Assembly (NCBI RefSeq): GCF_012102705.1
Contig: NZ_JAAVTA010000009.1
Location: 41,373-105,372, forward strand
Reading direction: 5' to 3'
DNA: 64,000 nt
From: Haematospirillum sp. H1815
GTDB taxonomy: Bacteria > Pseudomonadota > Alphaproteobacteria > Rhodospirillales > Rhodospirillaceae
Positions 28,234-36,840 of the stretch are shown here, one piece after another. Numbering within the stretch: the first letter of the stretch is position 1; each line of letters opens with the position of its first letter. The translations under genes and the position numbers were made by a program. The notes beneath the pieces were generated by a model. That model was not told the DNA's origin. It ran no database searches and was given only the letters and a program-made list of their open reading frames with translations.

Positions 28234-28986
28234 TTATCCCCTTGGGATACGGTGGAATGTAAAGTAGTGGGGCATGCGCCCTTCACGGTGGGCCTTGGCT
28301 TCATAACGACTTTCTACAGCATCAGTCCAGCGGTCACGCCAATCCGCCGGTCTTTTTGGATTCCAGCGGAAAAGGGGGTGGGCCGGGGCTACCGCAAGGG
28401 TGTGTCGTACGTAGGTTGGATCATCGGATGCAACCCGCAAAACAGCGTTGTCCTTCATGACCCGGGCCAGGAGATCCAGATTCCACGGGTTGATGAAGCG
28501 TCGTTCCCGGTGCCGGGTTTTGGGCCAGGGATCGGGGAACAGAAGAAAGACACGGTCCAGGCAGGCATCTGGCAGAGTATCCAGCCATGGGCGGACGTCA
28601 TCCCCATAAATCCGGATGTTGCCCAGATTACGGGACTGGATATGCGACAGAAGTTTGCCGATTCCGTTCACAAAGGGCTCGGCACCGATGAACCCGACAT
28701 CCGGCCTGGATTCAGCTTGGGCAGCAAGGTGCTCGCCGCCCCCAAACCCGATTTCGAGCCAGACCTCCTTGACCGGATGCCGGAACAGGGTTTGCAGGGT
28801 CGTCTGCTCCCCTGTTCCGGGCCGGGTGATTTCCAGCTCCGGGAAAAGCGTGTCCATCAGCCCCCGTTGGACAGAGCGCAGGGTTTTGCCATGACGGCGA
28901 CCATAAAAGCGACGGCGCTTGCAATCACGCATGTGCTTTTTGTTTTCGGTATCCCCGGGGTGCATAATGGTAACGCTTTTCTGCAT
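28234..28986 (-). CDS. trmB: tRNA (guanine-N7-)-methyltransferase
   Basis: An SAM-dependent methyltransferase of up to 250 residues that makes m7G46 in tRNA. The SAM-binding WLEIGFGGGEHL, the family signature LLFPDPWPKTRHRERRF and FRWNPKRPADW are visible. A second in-frame ATG at 28965 could be the true start; neither has a strong ribosome binding site. It follows metK by 13 bases on the same strand, as in many alphaproteobacteria, so it probably belongs to the metK transcript. Confidence 0.93.
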   Translation of the reverse strand: MQKSVTIMHPGDTENKKHMRDCKRRRFYGRRHGKTLRSVQRGLMDTLFPELEITRPGTGEQTTLQTLFRHPVKEVWLEIGFGGGEHLAAQAESRPDVGFIGAEPFVNGIGKLLSHIQSRNLGNIRIYGDDVRPWLDTLPDACLDRVFLLFPDPWPKTRHRERRFINPWNLDLLARVMKDNAVLRVASDDPTYVRHTLAVAPAHPLFRWNPKRPADWRDRWTDAVESRYEAKAHREGRMPHYFTFHRIPRG

Positions 28987-28999
28987 CAGATCTGGATTC

Positions 29000-30169
29000 T
29001 CAGGCGCCGAACTCAGCCTTCAGGGTATCGGCGAGATCGGTTTTCTCCCACGAGAAGCCACCATCAGCTTCCGGTGTCCGGCCAAAGTGGCCATAGGCCG
29101 CAGTCCGGGCATAGATCGGACGGTTCAGGCCCAGATGCTCGCGGATTCCGCGCGGGCTCAGATTCATCATGTCCGGCAGGACTTTGGCAATCTTTGCCTC
29201 GTCAACCTTGGCTGTTCCAAAGGTGTTGACGTAAAGGGACAGGGGCTTTGACACCCCGATGGCATAGGAAACCTGGATCAGGCATTTTTCCGCCAATCCG
29301 GCAGCAACAACGTTCTTTGCCAGATAGCGTGTGGCATAGGCTGCCGAGCGATCCACTTTTGTCGGGTCCTTGCCAGAGAAGGCTCCGCCGCCGTGGGGTG
29401 CGGCCCCGCCGTAGGTATCAACGATAATCTTGCGACCGGTCAGACCGCAGTCCCCGTCGGGGCCACCGATGACAAAACGCCCGGTCGGGTTGACATAGAA
29501 CTCGCTTTCCGGGCACATCCAGCCATCCGGCAGGACCGATACGACATGGCGACGGACCAGCTCGCGGATTTCTTCGGAAGACGCGTTGAAGTGGTGCTGG
29601 GTCGATACAACAACGGATGTGGCGCCCACGGGCCTTCCGTCAACATACCGCAGCGTAACCTGCGACTTTGAGTCCGGGCCCAGCAGGGTGTTGCCGCCAT
29701 GACGTTCTTCGGCCAAGGACTTCAGGATCCGGTGGGAAAACTGGATCGGGGCGGGCATAAGTTCTGGCGTTTCGGTGCAGGCATAGCCGAACATGATCCC
29801 CTGGTCGCCTGCGCCTTCGTCCTTGTTGCCCGCAGCATCCACGCCTTGGGCAATATCGGAAGACTGGCTGTGGATATGCGAAATAATCTCGCAATCCTTC
29901 CAGTGGAAGCCATGCTGCTCGTAGCCAATATCTTTTATGGCTTCGCGGGCGGCTTTACGGAAATGCTCATGGGTCAGGTGATCCGGCCCACGCACTTCCC
30001 CGGCCAGGACAACGAAATTCGTGGTGGCAAGGGTTTCCACGGCAACCCGTGCATAGGGATCCGAGGTCAGAAACAAATCGACAATGCTGTCCGAAATACG
30101 GTCGCAAACCTTGTCCGGGTGTCCTTCAGACACAGACTCACTGGTGAAAAGATATTCGTTCCGGGCCAC
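29000..30169 (-). CDS. metK: S-adenosylmethionine synthase
   Basis: A 389-residue enzyme that makes SAM from methionine and ATP. Conserved blocks: [32 protein letters not shown], the P-loop-like [19 protein letters not shown], and a C-terminal AYGHFGR. GTG 30169 is chosen because GGAG lies 8 bases upstream and the resulting N-terminus (Met-Ala-Arg-Asn-Glu-Tyr) is the family norm; an ATG at 30202 would add eleven residues. A structured leader of about 230 bases precedes the gene. It is downstream of an XRE regulator. Confidence 0.96.
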   Translation of the reverse strand: MARNEYLFTSESVSEGHPDKVCDRISDSIVDLFLTSDPYARVAVETLATTNFVVLAGEVRGPDHLTHEHFRKAAREAIKDIGYEQHGFHWKDCEIISHIHSQSSDIAQGVDAAGNKDEGAGDQGIMFGYACTETPELMPAPIQFSHRILKSLAEERHGGNTLLGPDSKSQVTLRYVDGRPVGATSVVVSTQHHFNASSEEIRELVRRHVVSVLPDGWMCPESEFYVNPTGRFVIGGPDGDCGLTGRKIIVDTYGGAAPHGGGAFSGKDPTKVDRSAAYATRYLAKNVVAAGLAEKCLIQVSYAIGVSKPLSLYVNTFGTAKVDEAKIAKVLPDMMNLSPRGIREHLGLNRPIYARTAAYGHFGRTPEADGGFSWEKTDLADTLKAEFGA

Positions 30170-30245
30170 GGGCCTTACTCCACTCAAGGGGTTACACCAC
30201 ATACTCCCCACTGCACCCCATTCCTGACGGAACAGCTCGCAAAAG

Positions 30246-30281
30246 GGTGACCGCACAAGCACGGTCCGGCAATCCGGCACC
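30246..30281 (-). promoter_or_regulatory. Branched hairpin in the metK leader
   Basis: On the minus strand GGTG...CACC (complement of 30278-30281 and 30246-30249) encloses a CCGG-ATTG-CCGG hairpin and a longer GACCG...CGGTC hairpin, followed by CTTTT. It may be an attenuator or a riboswitch part. It does not match the SAM-II pattern I know, so no class is assigned. Confidence 0.3.
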
Positions 30282-30344
30282 TTATGGCCAGATCATTCCT
30301 GTTGGGCAGGAAGTATCGGAAAGGCACCTGATATGCAAGCAACC

Positions 30345-30356
30345 TGTGTTGACACA
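30345..30356. promoter_or_regulatory. Palindrome TGTGT-TG-ACACA between the XRE gene and metK
   Basis: A 12-bp inverted repeat with perfect 5-bp arms lies about 45 bases after the XRE regulator stop and upstream of metK. It is a candidate operator for that regulator; this rests only on symmetry and position. Confidence 0.3.
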
Positions 30357-30399
30357 CGTGCCTTGTGCGGGTTTCCCTTGTGTTCAGGCGGTACCCTGC

Positions 30400-30927
30400 T
30401 CAGTCATCGTCTGTTTCTATTTTGTCTTCCTCTTCCGACAGCAGGGTAGAGTTTGACAGGGCAGACAGGGTTCGTGTCAGTTCGTAAATACGCCGCCGTA
30501 CGGGTGCTTCGTTGATACGGCCGTAGGCACGGACCAGTTCAAGAGTTTCCCGGCTTTGCATGGGGGCCGGTGATGCGTTCTCTTCAGGATACGGTCCGTC
30601 TTCCTCTGCTTTCTTGATTGTATTGACGTAGCGTGGGGACTGACTGGCCGTATCATTGGCCATGTCCTCGAAAAAGTGACTGACCGGGACCCCCAGGACC
30701 CGGCTCAGATCCCACAGGCGCGACGCACTGATGCGGTTGGCGCCGCGTTCGTATTTCTGGACCTGCTGGAATGTCAGCCCAAGCTCTTCAGCCAGAGTAC
30801 TCTGACTCATGCCAAGCATGGTCCGGCAAAAACGGACGCGGGCACCCACGTGAACGTCAACCGGGTTGGGTTGGCCGGACGGCATGCGCCCCCGGGCAGC
30901 CCGCAATGATTTGTTGGAAGTGTGCAT
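30400..30927 (-). CDS. XRE family helix-turn-helix regulator
   Basis: A 175-residue DNA-binding protein. The Cro/CI helix-turn-helix spans about residues 28-80: VGARVRFCRTMLGMSQSTLAEELGLTFQQVQKYERGANRISASRLWDLSRVLGVPVSHFF. The C-terminal half is acidic and unstructured-looking, ending in a run of Glu and Asp, with an AYGRINEAPVRRRIYELTRTL helix. Orthologues sit between lnt and metK in many alphaproteobacteria; in rhizobia the equivalent is sometimes called hrg. Targets are unknown. ATG 30927 follows AAAGAG; a later ATG (30885) is possible. A long leader with a candidate promoter lies upstream. Confidence 0.88.
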   Translation of the reverse strand: MHTSNKSLRAARGRMPSGQPNPVDVHVGARVRFCRTMLGMSQSTLAEELGLTFQQVQKYERGANRISASRLWDLSRVLGVPVSHFFEDMANDTASQSPRYVNTIKKAEEDGPYPEENASPAPMQSRETLELVRAYGRINEAPVRRRIYELTRTLSALSNSTLLSEEEDKIETDDD

Positions 30928-31270
30928 GATGTATACTCTTTTGTGTCTCTCACTGATGTTTGGTGACAGTGGCCCCAGGATCCGGATCCCGACCGGATCA
31001 TGTACGTGTCTTTGCATTATGTTTTGCTTTCTGGACCGTGTACTCTGAGGCCATGCATTCCCCGGGTTGATAGCGGCAAGGCAATTCAAGGACTGTCATT
31101 CCGCAGGATCAAGCGTAGAAAGTTTGTCACCATTTTGCTGGTATAGGTTGCGTATCTTGCCGCGTCAATCACTTGTATACGTCACAATAGCTGTCATTTC
31201 AGCCTGTTGGCCACGTGATGCTCCGAAGGTGATCTCGCCCTACGGTGCTATTTTCTGCTTTGGGCTGTGC
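30928..31270. other. Gene-free stretch of 343 bases between lnt and the XRE gene
   Basis: No ORF with family resemblance is seen on either strand. It is the probable leader and promoter region of the XRE-metK-trmB transcript, with one good promoter-like pair (see 31140-31168). No clear terminator for lnt was found. Confidence 0.6.
31140..31168 (-). promoter_or_regulatory. Candidate promoter for the XRE-metK transcript
   Basis: Minus strand: TTGACG (31168-31163), a 17-base spacer, then TATACC (31145-31140). The boxes match sigma-70 consensus at 5/6 and 4/6. It would give a leader of about 200 bases before the XRE gene. Confidence 0.45.
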
Positions 31271-32878
31271 TCAGGGGGAGATGTGCTGGTCACTGAAACG
31301 TGTGCGCAGGGCAAGTGCTGCAAACAGTAAAAGAGTTGCGATCCACAAGGGAATCCTGTGGTGCCAGCGCCCATAAACGGTTTCTGGCAGGGCATGAGGA
31401 AGGTTACTGTCTACAAAGCCGGCTGTCTCAAGGCCGAGGGATTTGACGACCCGACCCCACGGATCAATAACAGCCGATATTCCGGTGTTGGCAGCCCGAA
31501 CGACGGGAAGTCCTTCTTCCACGGCCCGTCCAATGGCTGTTGCCAAGTGCTGATAGGGTCCTGTGGATACGCCGTACCATCCATCATTCGTCAGATTGAG
31601 AATCCACTCCGGTCGCTTGTCCTGTTCTGTAACCGCACCGGGGAAGATGATCTCATAGCAGATCAAGGGTGATACAGGCGGCAGCCCTGGCAGTGACAGG
31701 GTCCGTGGCCCTGCCCCGGCAGAATAGTCCATGTGTCCCGGGGTAACCTTGTCGATTGGAAGGATGGAGCGCAGGGGCACATATTCCCCGAATGGAACCA
31801 GGTGCGCCTTGTCAAAGTGTTCTTGCAGGGATCCGCTGGCATCAACGGCAATCATGGAATTCCAGATCCGGGCAGGTTTCTGTCCCGGAGGGGTCCGCCG
31901 TATCGCGCCGGTTACAAGAAGCGGCGTGTGGGCACCGTTGTGTGCGGCTTGTTTCGGGACGGCAGACAGGGCAGAGCGGAGTTCAGTATCGGTTACGCCA
32001 TCTATAGCCCATGGGAGGGCTGTCTCGCCCCAGATAACGTGTGTTGGTGCCGGATCATCTGGATCTGGCGGTACCATGGACAGCGTCATGTACTGCCCAA
32101 GGTTTGCCATGCGCGTTCCCTCCTGCCATTTCAGGGTTTGTGGTATGGCGGGTTGAACAAGGCGCAAGCGAACCCCGGAAACGGACGGTGCGGGTTCCTC
32201 CGGTATGCGTGCTGTTCCGGCTCCGACCATAACGGCAAAAAGGATCCCTACGATACCCACGGTGTATCGGCCACCGGGATAGAGCAGCATGACGGGCAGC
32301 GAGGCCATGACAACGGTGACCAGTGAAAGGCCGGTGATGCCAATCCAAGCCGCAGTTTGCAGGACGGGGAGAGTGTCAGTCCACACACTGCCCAGAGGAT
32401 TCCAAGGGAAACCTGTCAGCAGCCAGCCGCGCAGAAGCTCCATGACAGTCCACAGGGATGCCAGACCCAGAATGCAGGACAGCCCTTTCAGGCGCAGGGC
32501 ATGGACGAGGGCTGTTGCTGCGCCTATGTAGGTTGCCATAAGTGCGGAGAGGCCGCCAACAGCAAGGGGGACCATCCAGCCAAACCGTACCGGATCCAGA
32601 AGCAGGGCATGGGAGATCCAGTAAAGCCCGGCGCAGAAATGCCCGAAGCCAAAACTCCATCCCATGAGAAAGGCATGTCTGCGGCTATGTGCATGCTCCA
32701 GAACCTGTATCAGGACCGGGAACGAGACAAACAGCACCGGAAGAAAGAAAACAGGTGGCAAGGCCAGGGCCGACGCAAGGCCTGCCGCAAAAACAAGCAC
32801 CAGCTGCCGCATTACGGAAAGACGAGCTGGGTAGAGGGCTATTCTGGCAAGATGTTCCCGGAAAGATTCAGGTGCCAA
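31271..32878 (-). CDS. lnt: Apolipoprotein N-acyltransferase
   Basis: A 535-residue inner-membrane enzyme that adds the third acyl chain to lipoproteins. The N-terminal part has about six hydrophobic helices, and the periplasmic nitrilase-like domain carries the catalytic Glu in VIWGETALPW, a Lys after SGSLQEHFDKAHLVPFGE, and the Cys in PLICYEIIFP. A final C-terminal helix is present. The start is a TTG at 32878 only 6 bases after the corC stop, with AAGAGG upstream; an ATG at 32812 is the alternative. It presumably processes lipoproteins such as the LpoA-like and BON proteins in this window. Confidence 0.94.
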   Translation of the reverse strand: MAPESFREHLARIALYPARLSVMRQLVLVFAAGLASALALPPVFFLPVLFVSFPVLIQVLEHAHSRRHAFLMGWSFGFGHFCAGLYWISHALLLDPVRFGWMVPLAVGGLSALMATYIGAATALVHALRLKGLSCILGLASLWTVMELLRGWLLTGFPWNPLGSVWTDTLPVLQTAAWIGITGLSLVTVVMASLPVMLLYPGGRYTVGIVGILFAVMVGAGTARIPEEPAPSVSGVRLRLVQPAIPQTLKWQEGTRMANLGQYMTLSMVPPDPDDPAPTHVIWGETALPWAIDGVTDTELRSALSAVPKQAAHNGAHTPLLVTGAIRRTPPGQKPARIWNSMIAVDASGSLQEHFDKAHLVPFGEYVPLRSILPIDKVTPGHMDYSAGAGPRTLSLPGLPPVSPLICYEIIFPGAVTEQDKRPEWILNLTNDGWYGVSTGPYQHLATAIGRAVEEGLPVVRAANTGISAVIDPWGRVVKSLGLETAGFVDSNLPHALPETVYGRWHHRIPLWIATLLLFAALALRTRFSDQHISP

Positions 32879-32884
32879 GAGTGA

Positions 32885-33784
32885 TCATGCCTCTTCCGCA
32901 GGGATCGGGGCGGGCAGATTCCGAATTCGCAGGCGACGAATACGGCGCGGGTCTGCATCGAGAACTTCGAATTCCAGACCACTCTCGTGGGCAATCAGTT
33001 CCCCGCGCAGCGGAATGCGCCCGGCCAGACGGAAGACAAGCCCTCCCAAGGTATCGGTATCTTCCCTGTCATCTTCAGAAAACAGATGACCGAAGCGTTC
33101 CTCGAACATTTCAAGCGTGACACGGGCATCGGCGGTCAGACTCCCGTCCCCGGCCAGCATCATTTCCGGCTCACTGCCGTTGTCGTGTTCATCCTCGATC
33201 TCGCCGACAATCTGCTCCACCAGATCCTCGATTGTCACCAGGCCGTCGATTCCGCCGTATTCATCAACCACCATTGCCATGTGGGTCCGCTTCAGGCGCA
33301 TGTCCACCAGAAGGTCCAGAACCCGTGTTGCCGGCGATATGCACATAACCTTGCGGACCAGGTGACGTAACTCCGGTTCCTGCCCACGTGCAACGACAGG
33401 CAGGATATCCTTGATATGGATCATGCCGACAACATCATCGAGTGTTTCCCTGTATACCGGAATGCGGGAATGTCCCCATCGCCCGGCAAGGTCTGCAACT
33501 TCCCGCAGGGGAGTATCCACTTCGATGGCGGTAATATCAGCTCTGGGCACCATGATGTCATAGGCTGTGACATCGCGCAGGTGCAGAATGTTTCCAAGGA
33601 GGAGGCGTTCATGACCGTTGATGGAATCGGCATCATCATCTTCGATCAGCTCCTCGAGAGCTTCTCTTACGGCCTCGTCCTTGCGCTTGGCACCGGGAAG
33701 GAGCCGCCTTAACAGGCGGATCAGGGAGCCGGCTTCATCTGCCCCGTTCTCACGGGGCTTCCTACTGGAAGAATCGTCGTTCAT
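32885..33784 (-). CDS. corC: CBS domain-containing protein, CorC/TlyC-like
   Basis: A 299-residue cytoplasmic protein with two CBS domains ([39 protein letters not shown]) and a C-terminal CorC_HlyC domain ([15 protein letters not shown]). It lacks the DUF21 membrane domain. Family members are tied to Mg2+/Co2+ efflux or hemolysin-like functions, but the mechanism is unclear. ATG 33784 overlaps the ybeY stop (ATGA), so the genes are coupled. Confidence 0.9.
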   Translation of the reverse strand: MNDDSSSRKPRENGADEAGSLIRLLRRLLPGAKRKDEAVREALEELIEDDDADSINGHERLLLGNILHLRDVTAYDIMVPRADITAIEVDTPLREVADLAGRWGHSRIPVYRETLDDVVGMIHIKDILPVVARGQEPELRHLVRKVMCISPATRVLDLLVDMRLKRTHMAMVVDEYGGIDGLVTIEDLVEQIVGEIEDEHDNGSEPEMMLAGDGSLTADARVTLEMFEERFGHLFSEDDREDTDTLGGLVFRLAGRIPLRGELIAHESGLEFEVLDADPRRIRRLRIRNLPAPIPAEEA

Positions 33785-34338
33785 CTTTCGTCTACTGGGC
33801 CTGTTGGTCCATCTCTCCACGGATCCTGCAGGCCAAGGCCGGTCAGGATCTCTGTCTCCAGGCTTTCCATTTCTTCTGCTTCGTCATCCTGTATATGGTC
33901 ATACCCCAGAAGATGCAGCATGCCGTGGACAAGAAGATGGCAGAAATGGTCTTCCGTGGTCTTGCTCTGCTCTTCAGCCTCGCGGGCTGTGGTCTCAAAG
34001 GCAAGAATTATATCACCCAAGGGTTCGGGCATGTCGGGCGGAACGGGCATTCCGGTATCGCGTACGGCGAATGACAGCACGTTTGTTGCCTTGTCCTGGC
34101 CACGGTAATCACGATTCAGGGCCTGTATGGTCCTGTCATCTGCAAGGACGACAGATACCTCGAACGTCCCGGTTTCTCCGCTTCCTTCCAAGGTTGCCCT
34201 GATGCTGCGATCCACACATCTGGCCAGCTCCGGGACAAGGTCATCCCAGCGCGGGTCCTGCAGGTCAAGGTGTATCGTCACATCGGTGCCGCATATATCC
34301 CGAGCCGGGGTCATGGTTTCAGTTTCCGGCTGTATCAT
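33781..34338 (-). CDS. ybeY: rRNA maturation endoribonuclease YbeY
   Basis: A 185-residue metalloprotein implicated in 16S rRNA 3'-end processing and ribosome quality control. The zinc motif H-x3-H-x5-H is present in HLLVHGMLHLLGYDH, and NRDYRGQDKATNVLSF is the family's other hallmark. ATG 34338 (AGGAAAG upstream) overlaps phoH by 20 bases; ATG 34314, just after the phoH stop, is an alternative. Confidence 0.94.
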   Translation of the reverse strand: MIQPETETMTPARDICGTDVTIHLDLQDPRWDDLVPELARCVDRSIRATLEGSGETGTFEVSVVLADDRTIQALNRDYRGQDKATNVLSFAVRDTGMPVPPDMPEPLGDIILAFETTAREAEEQSKTTEDHFCHLLVHGMLHLLGYDHIQDDEAEEMESLETEILTGLGLQDPWRDGPTGPVDER

Positions 34339-35362
34339 GGCTGTTGCTTTCCTGGTCCCGGCGTTCGTAGGCGTGCACAATGCGGCTGACCAGCTCGTGG
34401 CGCAGGACATCGTTCCTGTCAAAACGCAGGAATCCGATTCCCTGGACGCCGTTCAGGATATCGCAGGCTTCCTTCAGGCCCGACTGCGTCCCGCGGGGCA
34501 GGTCAATCTGGCTCAGGTCGCCGGTAATGACCATGCGTGAGTTCTCGCCCAGGCGGGTCAGGAACATTTTCATCTGGGTTGGTGTGGTGTTCTGGGCTTC
34601 GTCCAGGATGACGAAGGCATCGGACAATGTGCGCCCCCGCATGAAGGCCAGCGGTGCAACCTCGATCTCCCGGCTTTCCATCGCCTTCGCGATTTGTTCC
34701 CCGGGCAGCATGTCGTGCAAGGCGTCGTACAGGGGGCGCAGATAGGGATCGACCTTTTCCCGCATGTCACCGGGCAGGAACCCCAGCCGTTCCCCGGCTT
34801 CCACTGCCGGGCGGGACAGGACGATACGGTTCACCCGTCCCTGTATTTTCATGGCAACTGCCATGGCAACGGCCATGTACGTTTTGCCTGTACCGGCAGG
34901 CCCCAGCCCGAAGACCATCTCGTGGCGGTGCATGAGGCGGACGTATTCCGCCTGATTGGGGCTGCGTGGAACGATCGGGCGCTTGCGGGTACGGATGGTC
35001 AGGTCTTCCACGCCCTCGGCACCAATGACAGCAGCGGGATCAACCGGCAGCATGCGTACGGCAGCATCCACTTCAGCAAAGCCGATTGAGTGGCCACGAC
35101 GGGCCTCTTCGTACAGCGATTCCAGGACAGCACGGGCTGATACAACAGCCTTGTCAGGCCCCTCCAGCGTCAAGGTGTTGCCCACGGGAGACACAGACAC
35201 GCCAAGGTTTCCCTCCAGACGCTCAAGATTGACGTTATGCGCTCCGTACACCAGTGGCAGCAGGGTGTTCTCGGCAAAAGTCAGGCTGATGCGAATCGGG
35301 AACCTCCTTTGTTTTCCGGACCCTGTACGGGGATGCCCTGTCTTGGGAAACGAACCGTGCAT
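34319..35362 (-). CDS. phoH: PhoH family ATPase
   Basis: A cytoplasmic P-loop ATPase with an N-terminal KH-like part; Walker A is FGLGPAGTGKTYMA and Walker B is FVILDEAQNTTP. The PhoH core is complete (RPAVEAGERLGFLPGD, ITGDLSQIDLPRG). It is encoded between miaB and ybeY, the usual order, and the group is linked to RNA metabolism. The coordinates use ATG 35362, which lacks a Shine-Dalgarno and gives a 22-residue unconserved leader. An AUU at 35296, 6 bases after a perfect AGGAGG, lies exactly where family proteins normally begin (Ile-Ser-Leu-Thr-Phe follows two codons later) and may be the real start, giving 325 residues. Confidence 0.92.
   Translation of the reverse strand: MHGSFPKTGHPRTGSGKQRRFPIRISLTFAENTLLPLVYGAHNVNLERLEGNLGVSVSPVGNTLTLEGPDKAVVSARAVLESLYEEARRGHSIGFAEVDAAVRMLPVDPAAVIGAEGVEDLTIRTRKRPIVPRSPNQAEYVRLMHRHEMVFGLGPAGTGKTYMAVAMAVAMKIQGRVNRIVLSRPAVEAGERLGFLPGDMREKVDPYLRPLYDALHDMLPGEQIAKAMESREIEVAPLAFMRGRTLSDAFVILDEAQNTTPTQMKMFLTRLGENSRMVITGDLSQIDLPRGTQSGLKEACDILNGVQGIGFLRFDRNDVLRHELVSRIVHAYERRDQESNSHDTAGN
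35294..35308 (-). promoter_or_regulatory. Consensus Shine-Dalgarno before an in-frame AUU in phoH
   Basis: On the minus strand AGGAGG (35308-35303), a 6-base spacer TTCCCG, then ATT (35296-35294), in frame with phoH. It is the strongest ribosome binding site near this gene's start, yet no ATG, GTG or TTG is at the right distance. AUU starts are known for infC and pcnB in E. coli. Confidence 0.45.
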
Positions 35363-35370
35363 TGCCAATT

Positions 35371-36810
35371 CTATACCGGACAGGTGCGATCTGTCGTCAA
35401 GGGATCGTGACCGGTTCTCCCGACAGGAACGGCAGCCATGCTTGTTGCGCTGCATGAAGTTATTCGCACATGCACAATATCGCCGACAGTTCCGGCTGAA
35501 GCCGGAACATGAACGGGCTGCATGAACGGGCTGCGTCCGACCAATTGTCCGGGCTGACGCCCCGGACGATCCAGAAGGACAGCCATTGTTTTGCCAATAC
35601 AGGACTGGTTGAAAGCGTTTTGCTGGCGCATCAACTCTTCCTGAAGAATGGCCAATCGCTCGTTCTTCACAGGTTCTGGTACCTGGGATTCCATGGCAGA
35701 AGCCGGTGTGCCTGGGCGGGGGGAGTACTTGAACGAATAGGCCTGGATAAAGCTGATATCGCGTACCAAGGCCATGGTATCGGCAAAGTCGGCATCGCTT
35801 TCATGCGGGAAGCCGACAATAAAGTCCGAGGACAGGACCAGATCAGGTACCGCTGTTCGCAGGCGATCAACCTTGGCACGGTATTCGGCCCCCGTGTGGC
35901 CCCGATTCATGGCCCGCAGGATTTTGTCAGACCCGGACTGGACCGGCAGGTGCAGGAAGGGCATCAGCTGGGGGACGTCGGCGTGGGCGGCGATCAGCTC
36001 ATCGTCGAGATCCCTCGGATGGCTGGTGGTATAGCGGATCCGGTCCAGCCCGTCGATGTCGGCCAGGGCACGGATCAACCGCCCCAGACCCCACGTGCCG
36101 GAGCCCTGTGTGGCATTGCCATGGTAGGCGTTGACGTTCTGTCCCAGCAGCGTCAGCTCCCGCGCGCCATCAGAGACCAGCTTGCGGGCTTCGGCCAGGA
36201 TATCGGATGCCGGGCGTGAATACTCGGCACCACGGGTGTAGGGAACGACACAGAACGTGCAGAACTTGTCACAGCCTTCCTGTACGGACAAGAAGGCCGA
36301 GGGGCCCTGCGCCGTAGGCATTGGCAAGTGGTCGAACTTTGGCTCGGCCGGGAATTCAGTGTCGAGGATACCAAAGCCCCGGAGCCGCCGCTCGTTTGTG
36401 GTGTATCGGCGGTCATCCTGTGCGGCGGCCCGTTCAGCCCGGGCGACCATTTCCGGCAGACGGTGATAGGTCTGCGGTCCCAGCACAATGTCTACCCATG
36501 GCGAACGGTCCATGATCACCTTGCCTTCGGCCTGGGCGACACAGCCGGCAACGGCAATGATCAGGTCGCGTCCCTGTTCCCGGTTTTCTTCCTGCTGTTC
36601 ACGCAGCCGCCCAAGTTCGGAGAAAACCTTTTCCGATGCCTTCTCGCGGATGTGGCAGGTGTTCAGAACCACCATATCCGCTTGGGCCTGGTCTTCCGTC
36701 GGTTCATACCCAAGGGGCGCCAGAACATCGGTCATACGGGCTGAGTCGTAGACATTCATCTGGCACCCATAGGTGCGTATAAACAGCTTTTTCTTGCGTA
36801 GCGCCGTCAT
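35371..36810 (-). CDS. miaB: tRNA-2-methylthio-N6-dimethylallyladenosine synthase
   Basis: A 479-residue radical-SAM methylthiotransferase. The N-terminal Fe-S domain has cysteines in [20 protein letters not shown] and [10 protein letters not shown]; the radical-SAM CxxxCxxC is in [17 protein letters not shown]; a TRAM RNA-binding domain closes the protein. The C-terminal tail after the TRAM domain is somewhat long. GGCAGGAACC precedes ATG 36810. It is the first gene of the miaB-phoH-ybeY-corC-lnt series on this strand, 30 bases downstream of lepA. Confidence 0.96.
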   Translation of the reverse strand: MTALRKKKLFIRTYGCQMNVYDSARMTDVLAPLGYEPTEDQAQADMVVLNTCHIREKASEKVFSELGRLREQQEENREQGRDLIIAVAGCVAQAEGKVIMDRSPWVDIVLGPQTYHRLPEMVARAERAAAQDDRRYTTNERRLRGFGILDTEFPAEPKFDHLPMPTAQGPSAFLSVQEGCDKFCTFCVVPYTRGAEYSRPASDILAEARKLVSDGARELTLLGQNVNAYHGNATQGSGTWGLGRLIRALADIDGLDRIRYTTSHPRDLDDELIAAHADVPQLMPFLHLPVQSGSDKILRAMNRGHTGAEYRAKVDRLRTAVPDLVLSSDFIVGFPHESDADFADTMALVRDISFIQAYSFKYSPRPGTPASAMESQVPEPVKNERLAILQEELMRQQNAFNQSCIGKTMAVLLDRPGRQPGQLVGRSPFMQPVHVPASAGTVGDIVHVRITSCSATSMAAVPVGRTGHDPLTTDRTCPV

Positions 36811-36840
36811 GGTTCCTGCCGGTATTCCCGGTGTTTCTGC

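Noticed and set aside
27679..29229. A 516-codon open frame on the plus strand
   Set aside because: It is antisense to tsaE, trmB and metK, all of which have clear family motifs on the minus strand.
30170..30399. A SAM-II riboswitch upstream of metK
   Set aside because: The conserved SAM-II core pattern could not be found; only an unclassified structured leader is claimed.
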